The notes below the pieces were generated by a model that saw only the letters and a list, made by a program, of their open reading frames with translations, ran no database searches and was not told where the DNA came from. Shown here in pieces: positions 35,157-43,819 of a stretch of DNA of 64,000 nt. The stretch spans positions 248,001 through 312,000 of the forward strand of contig NZ_JAMTCP010000004.1 of NCBI RefSeq assembly GCF_024171885.1, read 5' to 3'. Each line of letters begins with the position of its first letter. Position 1 is the first letter of the stretch. The DNA is from Streptoalloteichus tenebrarius. Its GTDB lineage: Bacteria > Actinomycetota > Actinomycetes > Mycobacteriales > Pseudonocardiaceae. The position numbers and the translations under genes were made by a program.

Positions 35157-35822
35157 GACCAGGCATTCTGCGTCATCGCACCGACAACCACGGCCTCGGC
35201 GGACCACCACGCCCCACCCCACGACACCGACGCCTCCGACCCCCGCCAGGCGTCCCCGCCGATACCCGCACGGCCCCGCCGAAAGATCCGGCCACGACGG
35301 CGCGACGCGCCGGGTCATGACGACCACGCAACGCCACGGTCGCCGATCGCGGCTGGTGGAGCCTGGGCGGCCAGCCCGACGCGTTCCTCACCGACCGACG
35401 CCCCGACCCCGCCACCATGATCGACCCCGGCCGCCACGTCCTCGACCAGGCCGAACAGACCGTCCCCGACCTCCTCGACCGCACCCTCGCGGCACTGACC
35501 CGCCGAGCGCGACCAACTCACCACCCCGCTCGGACACTGGACGCCGCCGACTGAGCGCATCCCAACCCGGAGGACACGCGCCCACAACGCGCACTCCATC
35601 GCCGAGGCCGTTCAGGCGGTGAACACCGGGGCGACGAGACCCATCACCCGGGAAAGAGCGCACCCTCCGCGGCACACCACCGGGGGAGAGGACACCCAGA
35701 GCAAATCCGGGGGAGCCCACCGGAGATCACGACACCAACGGGGCTCCCACCGAAGCGCCCCCACCCCAACCAGCACCCCGAGCCCAACCCGCACGCACAA
35801 CCAGGCAAGGGGGAGCAAGGGC
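35157..35822. other. Intergenic/decayed stretch, 666 bp
   Basis: Top-strand frames contain protein-like pieces, GWWSLGGQPDAFLTDRRPDP and ATMIDPGRHVLDQAEQTVPD followed by LLDRTLAALT, then in another frame ERDQLTTPLGHW and AHSIAEAVQAVNTGA. They are interrupted by a frame change and have no start or ribosome site. This looks like the remains of a small regulator-type gene. It also contains three GGGGGAG heptamers (35682, 35709, 35809). Confidence 0.45.
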
Positions 35823-36806
35823 TCAGCCCTCGCCCAACGCCACCTCACCCAACTTCCGATACGTCCGGTTCGACGCCGCCGCCAGCCGACGCTCCCGACT
35901 CGTCGACTCGATGTAGTGCTGGCTCGACGCCAACGACGCGTGCCCCAACAACCGCATGATCTCCGCCGCGTGCGCCCCGTCCTCCGCCAACCGCGTCGCG
36001 AACGTGTGCCGCAACGCGTGCAGATTCGCCCCCGACGGCACCCGGTCATGCAACCCCGCCCACCGGTAACAGGACTGCACCAGGTACTGCAACGCCCCCC
36101 GACCCATCGCCGCACCCGACCGATCCACCAACAACGGCGAATCCCGACCCACCCGATCGCCGGGAAACCGCCGCCGCCGCGACCCCAGGTACGCCTCGAT
36201 CACCCGCTCCATCGCCGGCTCGATCGGCACCGACCGCTCCCGACTGCCCTTCCCCCGCACGTGCAGCCGCTTCTCCCCAGGCCGCCCCACCACACAACCC
36301 ACCGTCAACGCCAACATCTCACTGGACCGCAACCCGCACAGCAGCCCCAACGCCAACACCAACAGATCCCGCTCCGGCCACGGATCCCGCGCCCGACGCC
36401 CACCCGAGGCCACCGACTCCAACAACCGCTCCGGCGTGTCCTCACCCCGCAACGGCTTCGGCGCGTGCGCCGGCGGCCGAGGCCGCGCCACCGCCCCCAT
36501 CGGATTCCCCGGAATCCACCCCTCCGCCACGCAGAACGTCAACAACTGGTTCCACGTCGACCACGCCCGCAACACCGAACTCTTCGCGTGGGTGTCGGCG
36601 AACAACCCGAACGCCCGCCGCAACGCCTCCGCCGTCACCTCCGACAGCGACAACTCCTCACCCGCACGCCCCACCACCTCGGCCAACCGCGCCCGCACAC
36701 CCGCCACGTCCCGCCGATACGCCGCCGTGGTGTGCGGCGAGTCCTTCCTCGGCCGACGAGCCTCGAAGAACGCCTCCTCCGCGTCGACCAACCGCACCAA
36801 CAGCAC
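35823..36806 (-). CDS. Tyrosine recombinase (XerC/D-like integrase)
   Basis: A 327-aa tyrosine recombinase with all catalytic residues: Arg160 (LLCGLRSSEML), Lys186 (VRGKGSRER), His263 and Arg266 (LHALRHTFATRL), His289 (LLGHASLASSQHY) and Tyr298. An N-terminal SAM-like core-binding domain covers about 1-105. Length and architecture are XerC/D-like rather than phage-integrase-like. It lies 7 kb from the dif site at 43.8 kb. No excisionase, att repeats or tRNA target were seen nearby. The start is a GTG. Confidence 0.9.
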   Translation of the reverse strand: MLLVRLVDAEEAFFEARRPRKDSPHTTAAYRRDVAGVRARLAEVVGRAGEELSLSEVTAEALRRAFGLFADTHAKSSVLRAWSTWNQLLTFCVAEGWIPGNPMGAVARPRPPAHAPKPLRGEDTPERLLESVASGGRRARDPWPERDLLVLALGLLCGLRSSEMLALTVGCVVGRPGEKRLHVRGKGSRERSVPIEPAMERVIEAYLGSRRRRFPGDRVGRDSPLLVDRSGAAMGRGALQYLVQSCYRWAGLHDRVPSGANLHALRHTFATRLAEDGAHAAEIMRLLGHASLASSQHYIESTSRERRLAAASNRTYRKLGEVALGEG

Positions 36807-36914
36807 CCCTCACACGACCGACACCACCACCACGCCGATCATGCACGACGCCCCCGGCGCCACGCGCACACGCACGCGCCACCGGGGGCGTCAACACCAG
36901 AGCGTGAGAAGGGC

Positions 36915-38015
36915 TCAGCCGGCGCGGACCACCGCCACCGCCTCGGCCAACCGCCGCACACCCTCGTCGATCTGCTCCACCGTCACCGCCGAGTACGCCA
37001 ACCGCAGCGCGCTCCGGCCACCCTCCAGCAGGAAGTCACTGCCCTTCACCACAGCCACGCCCCGCTCGGCCGCCGCCGACACCAACGCCGCCGCGTCCAC
37101 ATCCTCCGGCAGCTCCACCCACAGGAAGTAGCCGCCGTCCGGCTCGGTGAACCGCGCCTCCGGCAGGTGCCGCCGCAGCGACTCCGCCAGCACCGACGCC
37201 CGCTCCGCCAACGCCGTCCGCACCGTCTTGATCGAGGCCTCCAACGCGCCCGACACGCAGAACTGGTGCACCACGGCCTGCGCCACCATGCCGGGCGAGA
37301 TGTACAGGCTCGTCGCCTTCGCCGCGATCTCCCTGATCAGCGACGCCGCGCCCACCAGGTACCCGACCCGCACACCCGGGCACACCGTCTTGGTGAAGCT
37401 CGACGCGTGCACCACCCGCCCCGCGCCGCCGTCCAACTCCAGCATCGACGGCACCGGCTCACCCCGGAACCGGATGTCCACGTACGGGTCGTCCTCGAAG
37501 ATCGTGAACCCGAACTCGGCGGCCAACTCCAGCAACGCCCGCCGCTTCTCCAGCGACAACGTCACCCCGGCCGGGTTCTGGAAGTTCGGGATGACGTGCG
37601 CCAGCTTCGGCCGCACCCCCGACTCCACCAGCGCCCGCAGCTCCGCCACGTCGATCCCGTCGTCCCGCAGCGTCACCTGGTGCACCACCGCACCCATCGC
37701 CCGCAGGTTCTGCAACGTCCGGTCGTACGTCGGCCGCTCGACCACCACGTGATCCCCGGCCGACACCAGGTGCTCGAACAGGAACGCGTCAGCCTGCAAC
37801 GACCCGTTCGTCACCAACACCTGGTCGGCGCCCACACCATGCTTGTCGGCCACCCACTGCCGCAACGGCGCGTAACCAGCCGAGGGACCATAGGCGGTCA
37901 CACCCACCGGATCGGCCTCGAACGCCCGCACAGCGGCGGCCTTCAGACCATCAACGTCGACGATGTCCAGCGACGGGGCACCACGGGCAAAGGAAATGAG
38001 CTGCGCAGCGGTCAC
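36915..38015 (-). CDS. PLP-dependent aminotransferase, class I/II (LysN-like)
   Basis: A 366-aa fold-type I aminotransferase. ISFARGAPSLDIVDVDGL opens the protein, YGPSAGYAPLRQWVA and VTNGSLQADAFLF are family signatures, IPNFQNPAG binds cofactor, and Lys209 in HASSFTKTVCPGVRVGY should hold PLP. It resembles 2-aminoadipate and aromatic/branched-chain aminotransferases related to MocR proteins but has no GntR DNA-binding domain. A TAGGCT hexamer (38031-38026) lies about 10 nt before the GTG start, suggesting a leaderless transcript. Confidence 0.88.
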   Translation of the reverse strand: MTAAQLISFARGAPSLDIVDVDGLKAAAVRAFEADPVGVTAYGPSAGYAPLRQWVADKHGVGADQVLVTNGSLQADAFLFEHLVSAGDHVVVERPTYDRTLQNLRAMGAVVHQVTLRDDGIDVAELRALVESGVRPKLAHVIPNFQNPAGVTLSLEKRRALLELAAEFGFTIFEDDPYVDIRFRGEPVPSMLELDGGAGRVVHASSFTKTVCPGVRVGYLVGAASLIREIAAKATSLYISPGMVAQAVVHQFCVSGALEASIKTVRTALAERASVLAESLRRHLPEARFTEPDGGYFLWVELPEDVDAAALVSAAAERGVAVVKGSDFLLEGGRSALRLAYSAVTVEQIDEGVRRLAEAVAVVRAG

Positions 38016-38103
38016 GGCGCCCAAGCCTACGACCCCACCACCAGCCCCCGAACGCAAGGCCAGGGAAAAGACCAGGGGAGACGCCGCCACCGCACCCAGC
38101 CCA

Positions 38104-38796
38104 CTACCGACCAGCACCCCCGGCCAACCGCGACAACCACTCCCGCAACAACGCGACCTCCGCCGCCGAGAACCCCTCCGCCTCACCCAACGGCAACGCC
38201 AACAACCGCTCCGCCGCCTCGGCCGACGCCGACACCTCCGCCGACCGCCGCTCCGCCACCAACACCTGGTCGAACACCGCCTGCCGCACCAACTCCGACA
38301 CCCGACGCCACACCCGCTCGTCGGCCTCGGCGATCGCCCGCAGCGTCACCCCCACCACGGCCGACTCGATCATCCGCGCCGCCCACTCGACCTCCACCCG
38401 CAGCAGACCCGCCCGCGCCACCCGCTCCAACAACCCCACCAGGAGCGCAGTCGCCTCCGTCGCCGCGGACGGCTGCCTGCCCGGCCGCGCCCGCCCGTAC
38501 ATCAACGCGTAGAACGCCGGATGAGCGCACCCGAACTCCACGTGGGCGTCCCACCCCCGACGCAGGTCCTCCACCGGGTCCCCGCTGCTGGGCAGCTCCC
38601 GCTTCCGCGCCAGGTACTCCTCGAAGCCGTACCGCACCACGGCCTCGAACAGCCCCTCCTTGTCACCGAAGTGGTGATAGAGGGTCGGCGCGCCCACCCC
38701 CGCCTCGGTCAGGATCGCCCGCGTCGACACCGGCTCCCCACCGGACTCCGCCAACAACCGGGCGGCCGCCTCCAGGATTCGCTCTCGCGCACTCAC
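38104..38796 (-). CDS. TetR-family regulator
   Basis: A 230-aa TetR protein with helix-turn-helix STRAILTEAGVGAPTLYHHF then GDKEGLFEAV, followed by a long ligand domain. The GTG at 38796 in front of SARERILEAAARLL is chosen; longer versions would cover a palindrome that is the probable operator. It lies upstream of the aminotransferase gene on the same strand (88-bp gap) and divergent to a luciferase-like gene 400 bp away, so either could be a target. Confidence 0.88.
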   Translation of the reverse strand: MSARERILEAAARLLAESGGEPVSTRAILTEAGVGAPTLYHHFGDKEGLFEAVVRYGFEEYLARKRELPSSGDPVEDLRRGWDAHVEFGCAHPAFYALMYGRARPGRQPSAATEATALLVGLLERVARAGLLRVEVEWAARMIESAVVGVTLRAIAEADERVWRRVSELVRQAVFDQVLVAERRSAEVSASAEAAERLLALPLGEAEGFSAAEVALLREWLSRLAGGAGR

Positions 38797-38819
38797 GAAC
38801 CGAGGGTACAGAACCTCTA

Positions 38820-38830
38820 TAACGACGTTA
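38820..38830. promoter_or_regulatory. Palindrome upstream of TetR gene
   Basis: TAACGACGTTA is a perfect 11-bp palindrome 23 bp before the GTG start, in an AT-richer patch. It is a likely autoregulatory operator. The remaining ~380 bp up to the luciferase-like gene hold no convincing gene; that stretch is strikingly G-poor on the top strand. Confidence 0.55.
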
Positions 38831-39208
38831 CCGATCAGTGGGGGCAGAGCAGCCGGGAGCGCGACCCAACCCGGCCCTGGGGACGTCACCGCTGATCACC
38901 AGCCCGAGGCGGGGGAGCGGACCCCGGAGAACGGTTGTTGATCACACCCAAACCCCGGTCGGCGCCCCCACCACGCCGCCGCACGACCTCAACCCAAGCT
39001 GACCCCCAGCCACCACACCAAGCACACCCTCACGGAAAACGACGGCAAGGTGCGCAACAACAGGCCCCCCACCAGTCAGCCTCACTCGACAACACCAACA
39101 CCCCCCCACGCCGACACCACCCAGCAACCCGACGCCGACAACACGTGGTCACCCTCACCCCACCCATCCACCCGGGAATCACCCCCTCCACCAGGCGTTG
39201 ACACTGAC

Positions 39209-40237
39209 GTGCTGCCCACCCGGTTCTCCGTCCTGGACCGCTCCCTCACCCGCCAGGGACAAACCGAGGCCCAGAGCCTGCGCGACACCGTCCGCTTCGC
39301 CCAACAGGCCGAAGCCCTCGGCTACCACCGGTTCTGGGTCTCCGAACACCACAGCGTCCCCGGCGTCGCCGGATCGGCCCCCACCGTCCTCGCCGCCGCC
39401 GTCGCCGCCGCGACCTCCCACATCCGCGTCGGCACCGGGGGAGTCATGCTCCCCAACCACCGCCCCCTCGTCGTCGCCGAACAGTTCGGCGTCCTCTCCG
39501 CGCTCTTCCCCAACCGCATCGACATGGGACTGGGCCGCTCCGTCGGCTTCACCACCGGCATCCGCCGCGCCCTCGGCGCCGACAAGGACGCCGTCGAGCG
39601 GTTCGGCGCCCACCTCACCGAACTCCTCGGCTACTTCACCGGAGACCAGGACCACCACCCCGGCGTCCACGCCCACCCCGCCGAAGGACTCCGGGTCCCA
39701 CCCTTCGTCCTCGCCAACGGCCCCGCCGCGGACCACGCCGCCGACCTCGGCCTCCCCCTGGTCATCGCCGTCCACGGCGGCGACCGCTGGCTCCAGGCCC
39801 TCGACCGCTACCGCACCCGCTTCCGCCCCTCCACTTGGTCGCCCCGCCCATACGTCATCGCCGCCGTCACCGCGGCGGTGGGGGAGACCCCGCAGCAGGC
39901 CCAACGCCTCCTGGCCTCCGAGGCCTGGTCCACCGCCTACTCCCGAACCCACGGCGAGTTCCCGCCCCTCCGCCCCGCCGACGAGGTCCTGGCACTGGAC
40001 ATGAGCGCCAGGGAGCGCGCCTTCTTCGAGGAGGCGCTGGCCGGACAGGTCCACGGCACCGAGGACGAGGTGGCCGCGACACTGGACACCCTCGCGACCA
40101 GGGGCGAGGTCGACGAGTTCCTCATCGGCATGAGCACCTACGACCGAGCGGAGATGCTCGACTCCTACCGCCGCCTCGCCCACGCGGTCGGCCTCACGAA
40201 CCCCGCCCGGCAGGAGCGGGCAACGGCACACGTCTGA
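39209..40237 (+). CDS. Luciferase-like flavin-dependent monooxygenase
   Basis: A 342-aa LLM-family oxidoreductase (TIM barrel, FMN- or F420-dependent). It starts PTRFSVLDRSLTRQGQTEAQ and has HRFWVSEHHSVPGVAGSAPT, RVGTGGVMLPNHRPLVVAEQ, and FPNRIDMGLGRSVG, all typical of the group with MsnO8-like motifs. The substrate is unknown. The GTG at 39209 is chosen from the conserved start; GTTGACACT just before it suggests a very short or absent leader. A hairpin terminator follows. Confidence 0.88.
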   Translation: MLPTRFSVLDRSLTRQGQTEAQSLRDTVRFAQQAEALGYHRFWVSEHHSVPGVAGSAPTVLAAAVAAATSHIRVGTGGVMLPNHRPLVVAEQFGVLSALFPNRIDMGLGRSVGFTTGIRRALGADKDAVERFGAHLTELLGYFTGDQDHHPGVHAHPAEGLRVPPFVLANGPAADHAADLGLPLVIAVHGGDRWLQALDRYRTRFRPSTWSPRPYVIAAVTAAVGETPQQAQRLLASEAWSTAYSRTHGEFPPLRPADEVLALDMSARERAFFEEALAGQVHGTEDEVAATLDTLATRGEVDEFLIGMSTYDRAEMLDSYRRLAHAVGLTNPARQERATAHV

Positions 40238-40292
40238 GGCAGGACCACCACGACACCACCGAAGACACCGGCTGCCCCAGGCAGAACAGACA

Positions 40293-40325
40293 GGTGAACC
40301 ACGCCTCGACGAGGCGCGGTTCACC
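40293..40325 (+). terminator. Hairpin after luciferase-like gene
   Basis: GGTGAACC (40293-40300) pairs with GGTTCACC (40318-40325), with an inner GCCTC/GAGGC stem. The following ~330 bp up to the PPOX gene contain no gene I can support. Confidence 0.8.
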
Positions 40326-40652
40326 TACACCCAATCCAACCCCACTACCGGTCAAGGGCCAGGCGCGACCGGTCCACCATGACGACCTCCGGCACAACGA
40401 CGTCGTGCCAACCCAGATGACCACCCACCGGCCACCCCGACAGCTCATGCCTGGAAAGGCCGACGGCTCGCCCCCGCCGGCCACCACGTCACAGGAGAAC
40501 CGCGCCAACGGCCGGGGGAGACCCCGAGCATGCCGTGCCCACAGAACCGGCACTGGGCGCAGTGACCCTGAGCCGGTGGGGCACAGCGGATGCTCCGCGA
40601 AAACCCTGCCCGGGGCAGGGGCCACATCGACCCCTGACCCGGCGGATGGCGC

Positions 40653-41063
40653 TCAGGCCCCGAGACGACCCACGACCTTGCTTGGCGTCACGCGCAGGAC
40701 CACCAACGCCTCGTCAGGATCGGCCGTCGGATTGAACTCGGCATACGCCTTTCCCGTGTACTTCACCGACAAAGCGTCAAGCAACTCCCGGCCACCCTCG
40801 TCACTCAACGCCACCTCGCCCCGGATCTCCGCGTAGGAGTAGGGCTCATCGACGGGCTGGACCACCACCGTCGCCCTCGGGTCACGACGGAGGTTGCGCT
40901 CCTTGCGGCTCCCCACGGCACTCGTGATCAGGATGTCGTCGCCGTCGTAGGTGGCCCACACCGGCGACGCCTGCGGGCTGCCGTCCGGCTGGATCGTCAC
41001 CAACGTGACGAAAGTGGGCGCGTCGAGGACTTCCTTGAGACGATCGGACAACACGGCGGCCAT
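40653..41063 (-). CDS. PPOX-class F420/FMN-dependent oxidoreductase
   Basis: A 136-aa split-barrel flavoprotein: FVTLVTIQPDGSPQASPVW, DDILITSAVGSRKERNL and RRDPRATVVVQ are the standard pyridoxamine-oxidase-like motifs, here of the F420-associated actinobacterial kind. It probably reduces a small molecule or binds F420. It has a good length for the family. It is divergent from the XRE-cupin regulator, which may control it. Confidence 0.87.
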   Translation of the reverse strand: MAAVLSDRLKEVLDAPTFVTLVTIQPDGSPQASPVWATYDGDDILITSAVGSRKERNLRRDPRATVVVQPVDEPYSYAEIRGEVALSDEGGRELLDALSVKYTGKAYAEFNPTADPDEALVVLRVTPSKVVGRLGA

Positions 41064-41282
41064 GGGATGGTTCCCCCCTGCTTCTCGCGGCGTCGGGCTC
41101 GACGCACCTGCTGCGCCGATCTTGCCTCAGCGGCATGCCCCAGATGGCCCCGATCCGCTGCGTCCTCTACCACTGCGAACCTCGCCAGCCGGCCGACCCT
41201 CCTCATCGGACACCCCGAGGAACCGCCGTCGGTCTCGCCCGACGGGCACGGAGACCGGGAGATCGTCACCAACGTGACGAAA
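40992..41282 (+). repeat. 22-bp sequence present twice (PPOX 5' end and upstream region)
   Basis: The 22 bp at 40992-41013, inside the PPOX reading frame where they encode FVTLVTI, recur exactly at 41261-41282 in the intergenic region. Each copy contains the inverted repeat CGTCAC/GTGACG. The outer copy may be the relic of a second PPOX gene or a second binding site. The rest of 41064-41356 shows no gene. Confidence 0.6.
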
Positions 41283-41356
41283 CTCGAACCGCCAGGAACT
41301 CCTGGAGACACCACCAGGGGAGGCGAACCCCGCGACCCAACCCCTCGCCCTCTCAG

Positions 41357-41383
41357 ATATGGGATAGCATCCCGAATATGGGA
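41357..41383 (+). promoter_or_regulatory. Promoter/operator of XRE-cupin gene
   Basis: ATATGGGA occurs at 41357-41364 and 41376-41383, and GGGAT/ATCCC (41361-41365, 41369-41373) forms an inverted repeat. TAGCAT (41365-41370) sits 7 nt before the ATG, so the transcript is probably leaderless. This would let the regulator repress its own promoter. Confidence 0.6.
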
Positions 41384-41962
41384 GACACCGACCCGGCGCA
41401 AGACACCCACGACATGGAGAACCGGCTCGCCAGACGGCTCGCCGAACTCCGCGCCGAACACAACTGGTCCCTCGACGACCTCGCCCGCCGCACCGGCATC
41501 AGCCGCTCCACCCTGTCCCGCCTCGAACGCGCCGAGATCAGCCCCACAGCCGCCCTCCTGGGCAAACTCTGCACCGCCTACCAACGCACCATGTCCCGAC
41601 TGCTCGCCGAGGTGGAAACCGAACCACCACACCTCGTGCGAGCCGACCAACAAACCATCTGGCAAGACAAGGAGACCGGCTTCACCCGACGCTCAGTGTC
41701 CCCACCACACCCCGGGCTCCGCGCCGAACTCGTCGAGGGGACATTGCGACCAGGAGCCGACATCACCTACGACAGCCCCTCCGTACCCGGCCTGGAACAA
41801 CACATCTGGGTGCTGACCGGCGCACTGGACGTGACGGTGGACCACACCACACACCAGATCCACGCGGGGGACTGCCTGCGATTCCGACTCTGGGGCCAGA
41901 CCCGGTTCCACTGCCCCGGACCCGACCCCGCCCGCTACGCCCTGGCCCTCGTCCTGCCCTGA
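41378..41962 (+). CDS. XRE-family regulator with C-terminal cupin domain
   Basis: A 194-aa regulator. Residues about 12-68 form an XRE helix-turn-helix (RRLAELRAEHNWSLDDLARR then TGISRSTLSRLERAEISPT). Residues about 105-192 form a cupin (ITYDSPSVPGLEQHIWVLTG, ALDVTVDHTTHQIHAGDCLR). The cupin probably binds a small ligand. A GNAT gene follows 32 bp downstream, a pairing seen often in actinomycetes, and the two are presumably co-transcribed. Confidence 0.9.
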   Translation: MGDTDPAQDTHDMENRLARRLAELRAEHNWSLDDLARRTGISRSTLSRLERAEISPTAALLGKLCTAYQRTMSRLLAEVETEPPHLVRADQQTIWQDKETGFTRRSVSPPHPGLRAELVEGTLRPGADITYDSPSVPGLEQHIWVLTGALDVTVDHTTHQIHAGDCLRFRLWGQTRFHCPGPDPARYALALVLP

Positions 41963-41994
41963 CCCCCACTTCCCCCGCCCGACAAGGAAAACCC

Positions 41995-42513
41995 GTGCGC
42001 AGCATCGTTCGCCTGTCCGCCGACGACTTCTCCCACGCCCTGCCGGACCTGGCCGACCTGCTCGTCGACACCGTCTCCAGCGGAGCCTCCCTCGGCTTCC
42101 TCACCCCCTTCGACCACGACACGGCCCTGACCTGGTGGCGGGAACGAAAACCCGCCGTGGCCCAAGGAACCCTGACGGTCTGGATCGCCACCGGCCCCAC
42201 CGGCGTCCAGGGCACCGTGAGCCTCGCACGCCCCGACAAGGCCAACGCCACTCACAGGGCCGAGATCGTCAAGCTCATGGTGCACCCACAGGCACGCGGC
42301 CAAGGGGTGGGCCGCGCCCTGCTCACCACCGCCGAACAGGCCGCCAAGGACACCGGCGTCACACTGCTCCTGCTGGACACCGAAACCGGAAGCCCCGCGG
42401 AGGGCCTGTACACGTCAGCGGGCTGGACCCGCTTCGGCGTGGTACCCCGCTACGCGTCCGACCCCACCGGCACCCTGCGGGACGGCAGCTTCTACTACAA
42501 ACAGCTCACCTGA
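41995..42513 (+). CDS. GNAT N-acetyltransferase
   Basis: A 172-aa GNAT enzyme with acetyl-CoA motif EIVKLMVHPQARGQGVGRAL and C-terminal LLLLDTETGSPAEGLYTSAG. The N-terminal part DTALTWWRERKP is typical of the group that acetylates small molecules. The GTG at 41995 has AAGGAAA at the correct distance. It forms an operon with the XRE-cupin regulator. Confidence 0.88.
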   Translation: MRSIVRLSADDFSHALPDLADLLVDTVSSGASLGFLTPFDHDTALTWWRERKPAVAQGTLTVWIATGPTGVQGTVSLARPDKANATHRAEIVKLMVHPQARGQGVGRALLTTAEQAAKDTGVTLLLLDTETGSPAEGLYTSAGWTRFGVVPRYASDPTGTLRDGSFYYKQLT

Positions 42514-42622
42514 CCAGACACGGACACACCAGCCCCTGGCACGTTCCCTCCCGGACGCGCACAGGGGCTGGTGGACCGACCACGCGACCGAATCGCCCAC
42601 CACGCGGCGCGACCCCGTCGGA

Positions 42623-42810
42623 TCAGGTGGTGCGCCACTGTTGGCCGGCGCTGCCGTTGCACTCCCACGTCTGCACCGCGGCGCCGTTCCACCAGTTGGC
42701 GGTGGCTGGGTGTCCTCACGCGCACCAGAAGCGGAGGGGGCGACGAACGTTCCTCCGACCATCAGCGCGGCCCCAAACGCCGCCGTCACCAGCCGTGCCG
42801 TTCTCCTCAT
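42623..42810 (-). pseudogene. Truncated secreted ricin-type lectin fragment
   Basis: An ATG at 42810 with ribosome site GGGAGG opens a signal peptide (MRRTARLVTAAFGAALMVGG, then TFVAPSASG). One frame away, TANWWNGAAVQTWECNGSAG then QQWRTT and a stop give a single QxW repeat of a ricin-B/CBM13 lectin. The pieces join if the CCC/GGG run at 42708-42710 had one more base, giving about 62 aa. That is far shorter than the ~120 aa of a complete domain, so most of the lectin has been deleted. Confidence 0.6.
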
Positions 42811-43141
42811 GAAGAGCCTCCCGAAAGCGTGGAGCGCGGTGTGTTCGTCCCGGCGCACCCACTATCGGTGGGGCACAGAGGGGCCTGACATTCCCAAACC
42901 TCGGGCTTGACGAGGCGGGAGAACAGGGGAGAGGAGGCCCGGAAAGGGCAGTGGTTCGTGCGTGAACCTCAGGGCGGGAAGTTCGCGTGGCGCAAGGGGG
43001 TCGCCCCGGTGGTGATCACGGGCAGTGCTCGGGTGAGTGGCACCGGCTACGCCGGAGGCTGGCGGCACAGTCGAGATGCCGTTGATGGGAGCGGGCGAAC
43101 ACAGTACGGGGCGAGACAGGACTCAGGTCTTCGTCCGCACA

Positions 43142-43173
43142 GTTTCATGCATAATCGCAATTATGCATGAAAC
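43142..43173. other. dif-like perfect palindrome (candidate second Xer-type site)
   Basis: Perfect 14-bp arms, GTTTCATGCATAAT (43142-43155) and its complement (43160-43173), surround CGCA. Read as a Xer site it gives 11-bp arms ending GCATAA and starting TTATGC around a 6-bp centre TCGCAA, the same layout as dif. It is strongly AT-rich in a GC-rich desert. It may be a recombination site, an attachment site of a dif-using element or an orphan operator. Confidence 0.5.
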
Positions 43174-43488
43174 ATGAGCGGGGACAGCTCCTTGCCCATG
43201 GGGGACTGTTGCCCCTCCTCCCGATTTCCCATGGCCCGGCCACGCCGTTGTTGACAACGCCGCGCACTCGTTGTTCCTTGATCGACTTCTCTCGGTGCTT
43301 TCAGGTGGCCCGGCGAGCCTTGGCCAGCGTCGAAACCGTGCCGTGGATGCGTTGTTGCGAGGACGAACTCGGGGCAGATCGGCCCGCCGGCCGGCCAGGA
43401 TCAGGTCCGGTAGCCGGCCAGGGCGTGACGGGAACCCGATGGGTGGCGTCCTGGTGTTCCCGGCTGGTGCTGTCTCGCTCATGTCATT

Positions 43489-43503
43489 ACGTCACTGTGA
43501 CGT
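43489..43503. other. 15-bp palindrome in terminus desert
   Basis: ACGTCAC-T-GTGACGT is a perfect odd palindrome without an adjacent gene. A smaller one, CGTTGT/ACAACG, is at 43246-43259. The surrounding 42.9-44.2 kb contains no gene I can support. Confidence 0.5.
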
Positions 43504-43791
43504 TTTGACCGGTGGGTTTCCCTGTACGCCGAACGCCCCAGAGCCATTGGCCCCGGGGCGTCGGCGGGTCCTGCCCAGGCGAGTGCCGGCGCCCCGGGGT
43601 CGCCCCGAACACTCACGCACTCGCCGGCTCGGCACGGCGCCCGCTGACGAAACGTGAGCGCGCGCTCGGCGGCCGTCAGCGCGTCGACAGTCGTGCGCGA
43701 ACGAGCAACACGACGCGTTGCGCGGTCGAACGCACTGACAGGACAAGGCGGCCCAAAGGGACGGTCAGCCCCTGTCTCCGCAGGTCACCGA

Positions 43792-43819
43792 AGTGCCGAT
43801 AATGTACATTATGTTAAGT
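43792..43819 (+). other. dif: dif site, XerCD chromosome-dimer resolution
   Basis: Left arm AGTGCCGATAA (43792-43802), centre TGTACA (43803-43808), right arm TTATGTTAAGT (43809-43819). By eye this matches the E. coli dif at 23 of 28 positions, including ATAATGTA and ATTATGTTAA. XerC and XerD cut at the edges of the 6-bp centre to resolve chromosome dimers, driven by FtsK. It sits in a gene desert, at a switch in strand composition and at the convergence point of polar GGGGGAG motifs. All three are expected at a replication terminus. Confidence 0.93.

Noticed and set aside
35619-38822. Rightward frame of more than 1000 codons
   Set aside because: Pro/Arg/His-rich shadow of the recombinase, aminotransferase and TetR genes; GC-rich DNA with a strand bias produces such frames.
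43123-43508. Overlapping open frames on both strands at the dif-like palindrome
   Set aside because: Low similarity to any protein, no ribosome site and atypical codon use; the palindrome is better explained as a DNA site.
43792-43819. Reading the palindromic core ATAATGTACATTAT as a MarR/GntR operator
   Set aside because: The asymmetric flanks match XerC and XerD arms, no regulator gene is adjacent, and the terminus context fits dif better.
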